This document shows positions 1 to 13,478 of a stretch of DNA of 64,000 nt, one piece after another. The stretch is from Dastarcus helophoroides (lineage: Eukaryota > Arthropoda > Insecta > Coleoptera > Bothrideridae). The notes under the pieces were generated by a model. It worked only from the letters and a program-made list of their open reading frames with translations. It did not search any database and was not told where the DNA came from. The first letter of the stretch is position 1. Every line of letters begins with the position of its first letter. The translations under genes were made by a program, and so were the position numbers. Location of the stretch: NCBI GenBank assembly GCA_028583605.1, contig CM053334.1:23088226-23152225 (forward strand), in the 5' to 3' direction.

Positions 1-800
1 AGTGACCAGAAGACTGAGATCAGGAAACTGAGAATCTTAAAGTATTTAACAAAAATTACCACTACAAAATTAGATGCTCAGATGTTAAGTAGTGGAGGCT
101 AACAGACTGCAAGTGTAGACCCGCCAATATTAGAGGCAACTGCCTAGAGCGCTTAACTTACATAGGCCCGGCAATTTTGATCATGAAAAATAGTTTTATT
201 ACAATGACAGGACATCAGTCACATCTACTTCCTATATAAGAGGAGCTTCCCTGGAAAAATATAAAAACTATATCCATTCTGTTATAAAATGGCATAATAT
301 TTATTTATTGAACCTCGAAAGGTTTCCAGGAAATGTCATAAAAAAGCAAAATTTAACAAAAACAAGTGAACAAGAAACCTCAAGTTAAAATAAAGAAAGA
401 TCAGGAGACTGAGAGCAAGACACAGACACCGGAACGCTGATAATAGAAAACCTGGACCGGAAGGTCTAGAAAAATGGAACCGGGAGGTAGAGACCAGGGT
501 ACTAACACCAAAAGACTGTGACCAGGGTACTGATACCGAAAGACTGTGATCAGGAGACTGTGACCAGAAGTCTGAGACTAGGAAACTGAAATTTTTAAAA
601 TATCTGTCAAAAAATTACCACTGCAAAATTAGATGCTTAGATGTTATCTAATGGAGGCTAACAGACTGCCAATGTTGACCCCTCAATATTATAAGCACCT
701 GCCTAGGATGCTCAACATACATAGGCGGCATTTTTGATCATAAAAAATAGTTTTATTACAATGACAACACGACACCAGTGACGTCTACTTTCTTTTCTTT
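1..800. repeat. Complex repeat with caggagactg-like motif
   Basis: Two related blocks (about 1-250 and 500-790) share phrases such as 'gatgctcagatgtta', 'ggaggctaacagactgc' and 'cataggc'. Short tandem variants of 'gaccaggagactga' fill 400-580. The same vocabulary returns at 2930-7460, so this is one dispersed or tandem family. No open frame of note and no known family recognised. Confidence 0.6.
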
Positions 801-944
801 CTTTGTTTACCTCTTAAAATTTGATCCTTCTCAGTTTGGTGGAACGGATTGGTCCTTGTTTTCTTCAAAAACTGAAATACAGAACCTGTCCCCTGAAACC
901 AAGAAAGAAAAAAAAATAAAAACACAACAAAGGTTGCTCTAACG

Positions 945-972
945 CGTTTCGACAGCCATGCTGTCATCTTTA
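945..972 (-). ncRNA. Degenerate hammerhead-like core, left arm
   Basis: Read on the minus strand, a perfect 6-bp hairpin (GACAGC / GCTGTC) is followed by GAAACGCG, but the box before it reads CTAAAGA rather than CTGANGA. It mirrors the better copy at 992-1020. Probably inactive. Confidence 0.35.
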
Positions 973-991
973 GAGAGAAACTAGTTTCTCT

Positions 992-1020
992 CTGAAGATG
1001 ACAGCTTGGCTGTCGAAACG
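992..1020 (+). ncRNA. Variant hammerhead ribozyme-like core
   Basis: CTGAAGA fits the CUGANGA box. It is followed by one extra T, a 6-bp helix II (GACAGC, loop TTG, GCTGTC), then GAAA and a short self-complementary helix III (ACGCGT) ending in a GTT triplet. CTCT just upstream can pair with AGAG just downstream as helix I. The extra T between box and helix II departs from the consensus, so activity is doubtful. Confidence 0.45.
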
Positions 1021-1101
1021 CGTTAGAGCAACCTTTGTTGTGTTTTTTAATCATTCTTGGTTTCAGGGAACAAATTCTGCTTTTCAATCTTCTCAGTTTG
1101 G

Positions 1102-2990
1102 CCAGTTTTATATTGACTTTAAGATTTTCCCCTTTTGTTTTCATAAATTGGATTATTTTTTTAATTTTTTGCTGTTTTTTACAAAAAACTTCGATGTTTT
1201 GTCTTAATATTTACCTTTTCTTAAAATTTCGAATCTTTGTCAACATCTTTCTTAAGATTTTTCAGCAAAATTTTCATTTGTTTTATAACATGTTGAATTT
1301 ATTCAAAATTTTCATTTTCCTTCTAAAATTTTGATTTTCTGACTTATTTTATTTCGCCTCTTTCGTTTAAACTTTCATCTTAAATGTCGATTTTTCTCAA
1401 AATTTCGACATCTTCATAAAAATTTCGAACGTCAAATTTGATGTCTTTTTCAAAATTAGAACTTCGAAATTTCAACTTTCTCAAAATGTTGACTTGTCTT
1501 CAAAATGTTGACTGCTCGAAACCTTGATTTAATTAATTAATTTTATCCTGAAATTTCGAATATTTTTTTCTCCAAAGGTTGATATTTTTCCAACATTTTC
1601 AACAAAATATTTCTCAAGATTTCCACCTTCTCTCAAAATTTCGATTTTTCTCGAAATTTTAATTTTTTTCCCAAGTTTTTACTTTTTTCAAAATTTTTAT
1701 AAATTTTCATATAAATTCAACTTTTTTTCTTAATACTTCGATTTTGTATTAAATTTTAAATATTTTCTCAAAAGTCCCACGTTATTAAAAAAATACTGAT
1801 TTTTTTTCTTAATATTTTGACTTTTCTAAAATATCGACTTTTTCTCAAAAATTAGGACCTTTTTGAAACTTCAGCTTCTTCAACATTTTTTCTGAAAATG
1901 TTAGCCACTTTCTCGATCTCAACTTTCATGTTCAAATTTCGATTTTTGAATATAGGTTATCTTTCCTACTTAAAATTCGTATTTCTTTTTGAAAGTGTTT
2001 TCCTTATTTTTAATTTGATTTTAGATTTTAATACATATTTATCAAATTTTCCTTTTTTTTAACACAATATACAATTAAAACTTCCAATTGTTGCTCGTAA
2101 TTTCAACAAAAATAAAAATAATCGAATACTTGAGGATTGTGTTAAAATTTGCCTACAATTTTGAGAAAAAACCCGAAAATTTCAATACAAGAGTCATAAA
2201 TTTAAAAAAGTACTTACAATTTTTAAAAAAAGTCAAAATGTTGATGAAAATATCAAAACTACCAAATTAAAGAGGAAATTTCCGTAAATAAAACGTCTCG
2301 AGAGAAGTCAAATTTTGAACAAAAACCTTGAAGAAAAAAAAATTTCGAATAAAATGTCCAAATTTCGTAAACCTGCAAACTTCATATAAAAATGTGAAAG
2401 TCTCGAAAATGTCAAAGTTTTTCCACAGACGGGAAATTTCTCAACATATGCGATACTTTTCTAGTCACAAAAGTTTTCAATAGAAAGGTAAAATTTTCGG
2501 TCCAAGGTTTCATAAAAAAAAATAAGAAGTGATTGTTTGAATTTTGGGAATATACTAAAATATTCACAGAAAATTTATAATTTACCTTAAAATACATCTC
2601 CATCAATCAAGGAAAGCAGCACACATTTCAAAGTTTAAGTCGTTGTAATAAACAAAGAAACCAAATTTGAAATTTAAGAGATCAAACTATCAACAAAAAA
2701 AAATAGTAAATTGTGGTTGACATTTACGATAATAAGCAAAAAGTTAAAATCCCTAGAATAAAATCCAGAAATTCAAAAAAAAAATAAGGGGAGGGAGTTA
2801 ATTTTAGAAAACATTTTACATTGAAAAACATTTTATATAAAAAAAATTAAAGTAAAAATTTTCAAATTTCCTATCCTACATCTAAACTTAAAAGAACAAA
2901 ATCAAATCTTTGAGATATAGGTCGACATTTTGGAAACAGGTCAAAGCGTTTAGAAAAGTTGAAAATTTCAAAAATAAAGTTGTGGAAATT
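1102..2990. repeat. Low-complexity array, T-rich then A-rich
   Basis: Degenerate short repeats of the type 'tttctcaaaatttcgac' dominate to about 2090, after which the same vocabulary continues as its complement ('gaaaattttga'). No coding features; the small frames here are by-products of base composition. Confidence 0.7.
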
Positions 2991-5900
2991 TTGCAGACAC
3001 CGCATGTTATCTACAAAATGCATAATACGTTACAGCATACATCAGTCAGGTGGTGGTAGCCAGCAGACTACAATCAAGATACTGAGACCAGGAGACTGAC
3101 CTCAAGAGAGCAATACCAAAAATTTAAGGGTTTTTAACTAATTCAAAAGTACAACATTTAAAAAATTAGGCAATTCTGTACCCCAATACAGACGATTAAC
3201 AACTTTTGGTGTCGTAGAATCATTCGGAAATAAGTCGACTGGTACGTAAATAGTCAGACTTCTGCTAAATCGATTGACTACCAAGTTTACAAATTTATTT
3301 GTGGTCTTTGACGTTGGAAACAATAGCAGATATAGTCAAAGGCATGCAATATTTTCTAAATTTTCGTTTAGTCCAATAAATAAAGTCTATATTTTAGCAG
3401 GAGACTGATCAGTTGGGAGACAAAATTCAAGAAAGGAAGTTTTTCTCGTTTCCTTTTTAGACTCGCGTTGACTACATTACAGCATTTATATGCTTAAATG
3501 TCAGGTGGTGGAGGCTAGCAGACTGCAATCAAGAAAGATACTGAGACCAGGAGACTGACCTCAAGAGAGCAATACCGAAAATTTGAGGGTTTTTAACTAA
3601 TTCAAAATTACAAAATTTAAAATATTAAGCAATTCTGTATCCCAATACAGACGACTCACAAAGAATCATCCAGAAACAAGACGATTTTTACGTAAATAGA
3701 CAGTATTCTGCTAAATCGATTGACTTAGACACAATCAAGTTTACAAATTTGTTTGTGGCCTTTGACGTTGGAGACAATGGCGGATAAAGTCAAAGGCATT
3801 TAATATTTTCGAGATTTTCGTTTAGTCGAATAGAGCCCAAGATTTAGGAGGAAACTGATCGGTTGGGAGAGCAAATTCAGGAAGGATTTTTTCCCGTTTT
3901 CTTTTTAGACTCACGTTGTCTCGAAATAATAATTATCAATTAGCTATTACATTTGCTGAGCTCCTTGTTAAAAAATTATTTGAATTTGAACGAAAATTGT
4001 AGAAAAGTAAAAAAATATCTGGAAGGAAATAGTGAATTTTGGAAAATAGTTAGAAAAAAGATATTAAAAGTGATGTTAACATTTCAAAATTAGAGTAAAG
4101 ATGTTGAGGTTTACTGTCTTGCATTCAGAATTAAAAGATCGAAATCCAAATTTGGAGATTTCGACATTTCTGAAAGAATCAAAACGTTTGGAAAAAAGTG
4201 GAAATTTTGAGTATAAAGCCGTGAAAATTTTGCAACCACCATATATTATCTACAAAATACGTAATAAAAATAAAAAAAATTGCAAAGAATTCTCATTGCA
4301 GCACTTTTAAATGCCGTAATGCTTAGATGTCAGATAGTGGAGCCTAGCACATTGCAATTAAAAAAGAAACCTAGACCAGGAGACTGACATCAAGAGAGCA
4401 ATAACAAGAAGTTGAGAGTTTTAATTTATTTAAAAAATACAACACTTAATGAAAAAATGAGGCAATTCTGTACCCATAATACAGATGATTAACAACAAAG
4501 GATCCTTCGGAAATACGATAACGCTTATGTAAATAGTCAGGATTCTGTTAAATCGATTGGCTTAGACGTAATCCAGTTTACAAATGTGTTTCTTTCTTTG
4601 ACGTTGGACAGAATGGCAGACAGAGCATACAATGTTCAAAACTGTCATTAGGTGGTAGAACCTAACACATTGCAATTAAGAAAGAAACCCAAACCAGGAG
4701 ACTGAAATAAAGAAAGCAATAACAAGAAGTTGAGAGTCCTAAATTATTTAAAAAATACAACATTTAACGAAAAAATTAGGCAATTCTGTACCCATAATAC
4801 CGACGATTTACAAGTTTTGGTGCCAAAGGATCATTCGGAAATAAGACAACGCTTACGTAAATAGTCAGGATTCTGTCGATCGATTAGCTTAGACACAATC
4901 CAGTTTACAAATATGTTTGTGTTTTTGGTGTTGGACAGATTGGCAGACAGAGCACACAATGTTTCCCAAATTTTCTATCAATCAAATAATTTTAATATTA
5001 TTTATAATTCAGCCCGAAACTGATTGATTAAGGGGCAAAATTTAAGGAGGTATATTTCTCTATTTTTCTTTTCAGACTGGCGTTGATTCTTTAAAATATC
5101 TTCGTCGTTTACGTTATAATTCAATAGTTCCCAGATTCGCTACAGATTATTTAATCTTGACCACTTAATCCAGTATGTGATCAAACATAAAGAAATATAA
5201 TACAATATGCCTTATGACAATAAAAATTAACTAATATCAATCAATCGTTTATATATAACAACTCAGCAACAGTAACAGTTTAAGGCTAATTAGATATTTT
5301 AACAGATTCCAAATAATAATTAAATTAATTATTACATTTACTGAGTCTCTAGCTGGAGGAAATTTAAATTTTTGATGAAAATTGTTAAAATTTAAACAAA
5401 TATTACGAGGAAAGCGCGAATTTTAGAAATTTTGTTTGGAAAAAGTACATAAAAGGATAGCCGACATTTCAAAATTGATGCAAAAGTTCTAAAGTTTTCT
5501 ATTTTAGATTCAAATTTAAAAGAACTAAATTAAAATGTCGAGATTTCTGAAGGAGATCGAAATATCAAGAAGAAGTGAAAATTTCGAGTTTAAAGTCGTG
5601 GAAATTTTGCAGACACCGTATATTGTCTACAAAATGCATAAAATCATTTTTCAAAGAATTATCATCACAACATTTACATGTTTAGATGTCAGGTGGAAGG
5701 TCCAGTAAACTGCAATCAAGAAAGATATTGAGGCCAGGAGACTGACCCAAAAAGAACAACATCAGGAGGTTGAGAGATTTTAATTATTGTTGAAATGCAA
5801 CATTTAACGAAGAAATTAGACAATTCTGTAACATAATACACAGGATTTGCAACTTTTGGTGGCAAATCCGGAAATAAAACAATTCCTAGTAAATAGTCAG

Positions 5901-7460
5901 GATTCTGTTAAATCGATTGGCTTAGACACAATCCAGTTTATAAATTTGTCAAGGCGCTGGACAGAATGACCGACAGGGTGAAACATATACAATATTTTCC
6001 AAATTTTTCTTCAATTCAATAATTTTAATACAATTTACGATACATATTGTAACTAACAGGAAACTGATTGATTAAGAGGCAAAATTCAAAAAGAAATATT
6101 TTTCTCGTTTTCTTTTTAGACTCATGTTGACTCAAAATAATAATTATCAATTAGCTATTACATTTACTGAGTTTCTTTTAAAAATTATTTGAATTTTGAC
6201 GAAAATTGTTGAAATTTTAAACAAAAAATTGAACAAAAGGGAAAATTTTGGAAAAATAGTTAAAAAATCACATTAAAAGAAATGTTAACATTTCAAAATT
6301 AGAGTAAAGGTGTTGAGGTTTTCAATCTTGTATTCAGAATTAAAAGAACAAAATCCAAAGGAGATTTAGGTCGATATTTCTGAAAAAATTCAAAACTTTT
6401 AGAAAGAAGTGGAAATTTTGGATATAAAGCCGTGGAAAATGTGCAGCCACCACATATTATCTACAAAATGCATAATAAGAATAAGGCATTTTTCAAAAAA
6501 CTGTCATTATGTGGTGGAGCCTAGCACATTGCTGTTACGAAAGAAACTCAGACCAGGAGACTGACATCAAGAAAGCAATAACAAGAAGTTGAGACTCTTA
6601 AATTATTTAAAAAATACAACATTTAACGAAAAAACTAGGCAATTCTCTACCCATAATACCGACAATTTACAACTCTTGGTGCCAAAGGATCATTCGGAAA
6701 TAAGACAACATTTACGTAAATAGTCAGGATTCTGTAAAATCGATTAGCTTAGACACAATCAAGTTTACAAATGTGTTCGTGGCTTTGGCATTGAACAGAA
6801 TAGCAGACAAAGCATACAGTGTTCTCCTAATTTTCTATAAATCAAATAATTTTAATATTATTTATAATTAAGCCGGAAGCTGATCGATTCAGGGACAAAA
6901 TTTAGGGCGGTATATTCCTCTATTTTTATTTTCAGGGTCACGTTGACTCGAAATGAAAATAAACTTAATTATTATATTTACTGAGTCCCTTATAGATAGT
7001 TTTTTAAATTTTTGATGAAAATTGTTACAATTTAAACAAAAATTATAAGCAAAGAGCAAATTTTAGAAATTTTTTTCGGAAAAAGTGCATAACAGAATAG
7101 CAGACATTTCAAAATTAAAGCGAAGGTTCTGAGGTTTTTTATTTTAGATTCAAAATTAAAAGAATTACATGAAAATTTCGAGATTTCTGACAAAGATCAA
7201 AGTGTTAAGAAAAAGTGAAAATTTCAAGTTTAAAGTCGTGGAAATTTTGCAGGCACCTTATATTGTCTACAAAAGGCATAAATACATTTTCCGAAGAATT
7301 ATCATCACAACATTTACATGTTTAGATGTTAGGTGGAGGAGTCCAGTAAAGTGCAATCAACAAAGATATTGAGGCCAGGAGACTGACCTCAAAAAACAAT
7401 GTCAGGGGGTTAAGAGTTTTTAATTATTTCAAAAATACCACATTTAACGAAGCAATTAGA
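2930..7460. repeat. Complex tandem repeat, units of about 0.8-1.4 kb
   Basis: Recurring landmarks define diverged units. 'gtcgtggaaattttgcag' followed by 'tctacaaaatgcataa' appears near 2970, 4215, 5590, 6425 and 7230. 'aggagactgac' appears near 3090, 3550, 4380, 4700, 5740, 6555 and 7380. 'taaatcgattg' with 'caagtttacaaat' appears near 3270, 3720, 4550, 5910 and 6740. Spacing is about 810-1380 bp, with some units halved. No coding capacity or known family recognised. Confidence 0.75.
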
Positions 7461-9380
7461 CAAATTTCTACCATAATACACTGAATTTACAACTGAAAAT
7501 GGACTTTTTTTTCTTGGACTTGGGCACTAAACAAATTAACGAATTCAATTATGTATAAGAGCCTTACAAGTACTGTGAAATCATTTGAAAAATTATTGAA
7601 CTCCATGAACCTCTTAAAGGTAAGCAAAAATTTGGTAAAATTAATGAGCAATAGTTGTCTTATAATTTCTGAAAAGCTGCTGACGTTAAAAAAATTTCAA
7701 CTCCAGAATCTGAAACCAGAAACTTGGAACCTTCAATTTACCTTTTTTTATTTTTCTGTAGGACTATTTCTCTTTCGAAGTTGGAGCGTTTTGAAAGTTG
7801 AAAAATTTTTGATATTTTCATTTAACTCAATTTCTCTCTTCGATGCTTTTTTTGTCCCCATAGGGCTCCATTTTAAAGAAGTTTTAGGTTAACAACGTAA
7901 GTAACCCTAATCTAGTTTCTTGATAAGAATAATGGTGAAGTAGTCGATAAAAACGTTGGTTAATTACGAACCTTAAGAACGTAACAAATTTAGAAACAAG
8001 CATTTATCTGATGGGTCAATTTTTAATCCCAGACATTTAATACCTCGTTACAGAAATAATTTATAAAATCTGGATCCAACATTGATTAAAATAATTAAGA
8101 ACGACCAGTTTAAATTAGCAGCCCGTATCTGATTGGGCTAATTATTGCTAATTTAATGCAAGTCGTTTAAAAAATAAATCAGATCTTGTTACCACTAAAT
8201 GTCAATAATGCCAATCGCAGAAATTCGCAAAATATTTCTATAAAAAGTCTTTGATGTCGTGCCGCCGCAGAGATGCTTCCAGAAATATGCAGTCGAGTCG
8301 CATAGCGCGATCGCGTTTCCCACCCTTGAAATCTGGTCCAAATATTTTATTGAAAGCCGTCGATAAATGCTCGGTTGTAGTAAAATTTTAATTGGGAGCA
8401 TGGCCCTACAAAGAGCCACCGCGAAGCCATAGTCAAACGCTTTGGTTGCCCCTGAATAACCCCATAGTTTTGTCGCTGAAATACCCAAATGGAAATTGTT
8501 TGGTGAGGCAGGTATTTAGCTAATACGTAATTATCTTCCCTTACAATTTCTGTTTTTTATTTCAGAATCTGACATCCAAACGAGGGTTTTATTACACCTC
8601 ATTGATACTTGGCATCAAGTCAAATAGGTAACTTGTACGTGAATAAACACTCTGTACATTACATATTTAAAAAGTCAAATTATTGAATGTTGCGGTAAAT
8701 CTGTGATTTATCCAAACCGAAAGTAGTCTTCTCTAACAACGTAGGGAATGCAATATGGCATAAACAAAAGGTACCCCGACTACAAAACAGGTAGATGAGG
8801 TAAACAGTAAATTTGAAAAAATCATAAATATATAATATGTGCGTTCGTTCGGTTCAGGAAGAATATGTTATTGTTAGTTGGTCTTCTGAAGGGGATTATT
8901 ATCCTGGGGAAGGAGGCGGGGTGACAGTTATTGCTATTTACAACTATGGCTGAATTCCAATACCCACACTGAACCTCAACAAGTCGGTATCTTATAATTT
9001 TTTACCACCTTGCAGGTGCTCTATGGGTGCATAATTTGCATTTATTCCTATAATTCATTTCCGATATCTTAATAACGTTCTTAAAATGGCATGTTTTATG
9101 GATCTCTTTTAATTAACAATAAAAAACCAGAGGCAAGTTGCAGTAACATTAAATATCTCAAAATGAAAAGTAGGCGGCAAATCTGTACCGACCACAAGAT
9201 CAAAAGTTAGTATTTTTTTTTGAAAATTCGTTCTTTATTCTTTAGAACGAAATTTCAATCGACGTTTTTTTAAAGTTTCCGAATTTAAACAAGCTGTTAA
9301 ATATTCTTCTTTAATATGTTGATTTGTAACATAAAATTAGGCTTCAATATTAATATTTTCAAAATTATAACTAAATCTTG
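7461..9380. other. Unique-looking intergenic DNA, no gene supported
   Basis: This stretch lacks the array vocabulary and has more balanced base use, with a GC-richer patch at 8220-8480. Frames of 113 codons (7551-7892, plus) and 97 codons (8195-8488, minus) have no domain I recognise and no clear coding pattern. Possible exon-like bits near 8880-9030 could not be assigned. The hairpin at 8101-8166 is listed separately. Confidence 0.5.
8101..8166. other. 66-nt imperfect hairpin
   Basis: Nested complementary blocks: ACGAC with GTCGT at the base, TTAAATTAGCA with TGCTAATTTAA in the middle, AGCCC with GGGCT near the loop. It could fold as RNA from either strand. It could be a pre-microRNA-like hairpin or a tiny foldback. 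Nothing shows transcription. Confidence 0.4.
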
Positions 9381-9382
9381 TT

Positions 9383-9520
9383 AGAGATGCACACGATACA
9401 TCGTTGTATAAAAAAAACGATGTTCTCGTTTTGATGTTCGATATTTTTGTATCGATACTTACGTTCTGATGTATCGATACATTTTTTCGATGTATCGATT
9501 GATAAAATACGTTAAAAAAT
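9383..9520 (+). repeat. Left-end sequence of the GGATGCACAC element family
   Basis: 'agatgcacacgatacatcg' opens a block of repeated palindromic 'atgtatcgatacat' motifs, matching the left end at 51066-51190. The following T-rich and A-rich array (to about 11900) is the interior seen in those elements. No matching right end or target duplication is near, so the copy is probably truncated or interrupted. Confidence 0.5.
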
Positions 9521-9529
9521 CTTACTTTT

Positions 9530-11967
9530 TCGACGGTTAAAATTTATCTTGGTACCAGCTAATGTCACCTGATTTCACAGCCACTACTACTTTAATTTGT
9601 TTAAATAAATCGATTTTTTAAAAGCTGCAACTTTTAAAATTTCGACTTTTAAAATTTTGCCTCTTTTCAAACACTCGACTTCTCCAAAAACTTCAACTTT
9701 TTTCAAAATTTTGCCCACTTCACTTTAATGAAAATTACGATTTTTTTAACTGTTATTCGACCTATCGAACAGTTAATCCTTTTAAAAAATTTGACATTTT
9801 AAACATTCCAGTTTTTTAATTTAAAATTCCTGAAATTTCAACTTCTCTGGAAAAATCAGAGTGTCGAATTTTTTTAGTAAATTTTTCTGTAATTTCAAAA
9901 TTTCGAGAATAAAACCAATGCAGCATATTAAGAAAAAAAATTCAAAAATTGAAATGCCTTAGAATATTATTGTAATTTGGAAAAATATCGAGTTGGAGAA
10001 AAGAGTCGAATTTTGGGAAGAAATAACTAATTTTAAGAAAATAATTCAAAATTTCGAAAATAACGCATTTCAAAAAAAAAGTCGACATATTCTGGGATCG
10101 TTGTGGGTTTCCTAAAGTGTAGGCCAGCACTTAAGGCCACTCTTTCCGGGCCCATTATGCTATCCACGTGACTTAAGTCGACATATGCTTAAAGCAAGTA
10201 ATGAAATTTCAAAACAAAAGCCGGAATTTCAAGAAAACGGTCGAAATTTCAATAAAACAGTCGAAATTTCAAGAAAACGGTCGAAGTGTCTAAAAAAACT
10301 GCCAGAATTAACGAAAAATTCCAAGATTTTTAGAGAAACTAAAAATTTAAATAAAAAATTAGAATTTTGCGAAAAAAAATTAACTTTGTAAATAAAGCCT
10401 AAAAGCAGAAAGACAAATTTTGTAAAAATAGTGGAAATTTTGAAATAAAGACAAATTTCGGGAACAAAAACGAACTTTGGGAAAAAAATGTCAATTTTTT
10501 ATAGCCAGTCGTTTGAAGAATAGTCAAATAATGAAAAAATTGAAAGGCCTAAATAATCGGTTTTGGAGAGTCCGAATTTCAAAAAATATGGTAGGTTAGA
10601 AAAATAATAAAATTTTAAAAAGTAAATGAATTTAGAGCTAAAAATCCAAAGTTCCAAAACCCAAAGAAATTTTGAAAAAAAATTCGAAATATCGAAAAAA
10701 AAGAACCGAAATTTTGAGAGGAAGATCGAAATTTTGAAAAAAAGTCGAAATTTACAAACAATTGGAAATTTTTCAGAGGTAGTCAAATTCGAAATCAAAT
10801 TCTAGTTTCGGATAAGGTACAAATTTTGAGAAAAAGTAGAAATTTCAGGAAACGAGTTAAAATTTCAAAAAATAAAAGTTAAAATTCCCCCGCCGAATAT
10901 TTATTTTCTCATGACAAGCTCCTTTTCATACCGCCCCTTTCATACTGTAACGTCAGAAAATGTCCAATAGAAATAAATTTCGAAATTTTGAGAAACTAGT
11001 AGAAATTTCCACAAAGTTGGATCTAAAAGATCGGTTGAAATCTACAAGGAAAATGTTCATCAATTTTTTTACTTTTCAAAACTTTCAAAAATTATCTTCT
11101 AAATTTTCTGGATAAATATTATTCTCAAAATTTTTACTTTTTTATCAAAAGATCGACCGCATTTCGAAATGGTAATTTTTTATAAATAAGTTCAAATTTG
11201 ATTACAAAAACATCGAAATTTTAACAAAAAGGCGAATCTTAAGAAAGGCGAATTAAGAAAGGCGACATTTAGGAAAAATAACGAGGAATTTTGAGAGAGA
11301 AATTAAATATTTTGAGACAAAAATTCGAAATTTTGAGAAATATAGCTTACAATCAAAGAAGTCAATTTCTGCTTTTTCTCAGAACAAAAGAGTTTCACTT
11401 CTGGTATGATGGACATACTGAATTACCGTGATCTTCTGTCTAAACTTTCCTATACTTTGTACCAAATTTTCAATGGAGAAGAGTTTCGCCTCTGGTCTGG
11501 TGGACATACTGAGTTACCGTGCTCTGATGTTTTGAAATTGGCCCTTTTAATTTTTCATTTTTGTATATTTTTTGTATTTTATTTTTCATTTATTGTTTCT
11601 TTGTTCCTGAAGTAGCTCCCTATGATGGTTGACGAAACGTCGAACACTTTTAGTAGTTCTTTGACACGGTCCAATCCCGGAAGAAATATATCCTGCAATT
11701 TTAAGAAAATGTTGAAATTTTAAGGAAAGGATTAATTTTGAAGGAAAATATCTGACATTTTTAAATTGGTTCTTCCAGTTGGAGGAGCAAGCGTCCCACC
11801 TTGCCCTATTCTAGCTACACCAATGCCAAGTTCAAGATTTCTAGAAAGAAAAACCAATAAATTCAAAATTATTTCTTATTACACAGGACAGGACTGCATT
11901 AATTAATATAACCCTAATAAATGTTAGGTGGGCTAGCTATGGACCCCTAGCACTCATGGTATAGATT
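9530..11967. repeat. Low-complexity array with interruptions
   Basis: T-rich to about 9900, then A-rich 'gtcgaaatttcaa' repeats. Interruptions: a GC-richer spot at 10085-10185, a segment at 10880-10990, and 11340-11700. The last holds a ~54-bp direct duplication ('gagtttc...ggtggacatactga', near 11390 and 11478) followed by a 'gacgaaacgtcgaacac' motif at 11631-11647, like one at 63340. No gene supported. Confidence 0.6.
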
Positions 11968-13478
11968 AGGGGTCGGCAAACCGCGGCTCGCGAGCCGCAT
12001 GCGGCTCTCTAAAAGACAATGGCGGCTCTTTAAATTCCACTAAAAAATAAATAAATAAAAGCTAGGGTAGACAGACAGGCAGAAATGAATAACCATTAAA
12101 CAAGTGACCTACTGAAGTCGAGTTTCTCAAAAATACTTTTCTAGGAATTTTCACGTTTTGCTTAAATTTTGACAAACAAGTTATGATTTTAAGAAGTATT
12201 TTTCAGAAATTTTTGATTGATCATGTTGCTTGAAAAAATACATTTTTGAAATTTCTAGCAAAGACCAATTTGGAAAGTCGAAATGATTTTACTTTTTTAT
12301 TTGTAAATGTTCCATAGCCTTAACATTTCGTGAAAAAAGATGAATTACTTTTGTGGAAAAAAAAATTAATTCTCAGAAGCAGCAAATATCAAAGTTCGAA
12401 TAAAAGCTGAAATTTCTAGAAAAAGCCGAATTTTAAGAAAAAGGAAGAGATTTCGATAAGATTAAGAAAAAGAAAGAGACTTTGAAAAAATTGAGAAAAA
12501 GGAAGAGACTTCAAAAACAATTGATAAAAAGAAAGAAATTTCAAAAATAGTTAATTTATTAAAAGTTTTCAAAAAAGGGTATAATTTTAGAAAAAAAACT
12601 GGATATTGACAATAGATTGAAGCCCAAGAACAAATTGAAAACGTGACATTTTTAGACAAATTTGATTTTTTTTTAAACTGTAAAATATCAAAAAGACAAA
12701 TTATAAAAATAAACTGGACGCTTAAAAACATTTGTCGAACTTTAAAAAAGGCAAAGTTTTTCATTAAAGAAGAACTAAATCAAATTTTAGGAAAAATTTC
12801 AAGGAGAAAGTCAGAATTTTAAGAAAAGCTCGAAATTTCCACAAAAAATTTGCAATTTTTCAGAGAAATTTTAATTTTAAGGAGAAATTTGAAATTTCGA
12901 GAGCAAGACGTTTTAAAAAATCCAAATTTTCTGATAAATTCAAATTTATAAAAAATTGCCAAAATAATTTCGAAAGAAAAGAGAATGTTGATAAAACTTC
13001 CGGTTTCGAAAAAAATATTGAATTTTAAAAAAATGGTCAAAATTTCCCAGAGAAAGCTAAATTTTAAGAAAAAATGAACTTTTGAGATTTGAAAATAAAA
13101 AAATAAAAAAAATTTCGTTCGAAACAGAGATTGAAATTTCCAGAAAAAGCCTAATTTTGAAAAAAAAAGATTGCGAAAAAAATGAATTCGTCAAAAGTTC
13201 TCAAAAAACGCAAAATTTTTTAAAAAGACTTCGAATTTTTACAATACATTGAAATTCGCAGAACAAATTTAAAAGCCTGACATGTTTAAACAAATTTAAA
13301 TTTTGTATAATATTGTAAAATTTGAAAAGAGAAATTGTAAAAAATTAAAAGTTTAAAAAAATTGTCCAACTTTTTCAGAAGTCGAAGTTTTTCAGAGTAG
13401 AAGAAAATAAAAAATTTGCAATATTCCAAAGAAAGTTAATTTTGAGAATAAATTGAAATTTCGAGAACAAAACAAATT

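Larger units (their letters stand above)
840..1088. mobile_element. Head-to-head foldback insertion with hammerhead-like core
   Basis: A 249-bp insertion flanked by a perfect 13-bp direct repeat, CTTCTCAGTTTGG (827-839 and 1089-1101). Inside, two copies of one unit face away from a centre near 982. Each runs from a 'gatgacagc' hairpin through 'cgaaacgcgttagagcaac' to 'ttggtttcaggg' at the outer ends. The same unit occurs singly at 13479-13584 and as another inverted pair at 41833-41978. A 10-13 bp duplication suits target-primed insertion or repair better than a TA-type DNA transposon. Non-coding; a Penelope-like origin is inference. Confidence 0.7.

Noticed and set aside
8195..8488. 97-codon minus frame as a gene
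   Set aside because: Better composition than its neighbours, but no recognisable domain, no splice context and no second support.
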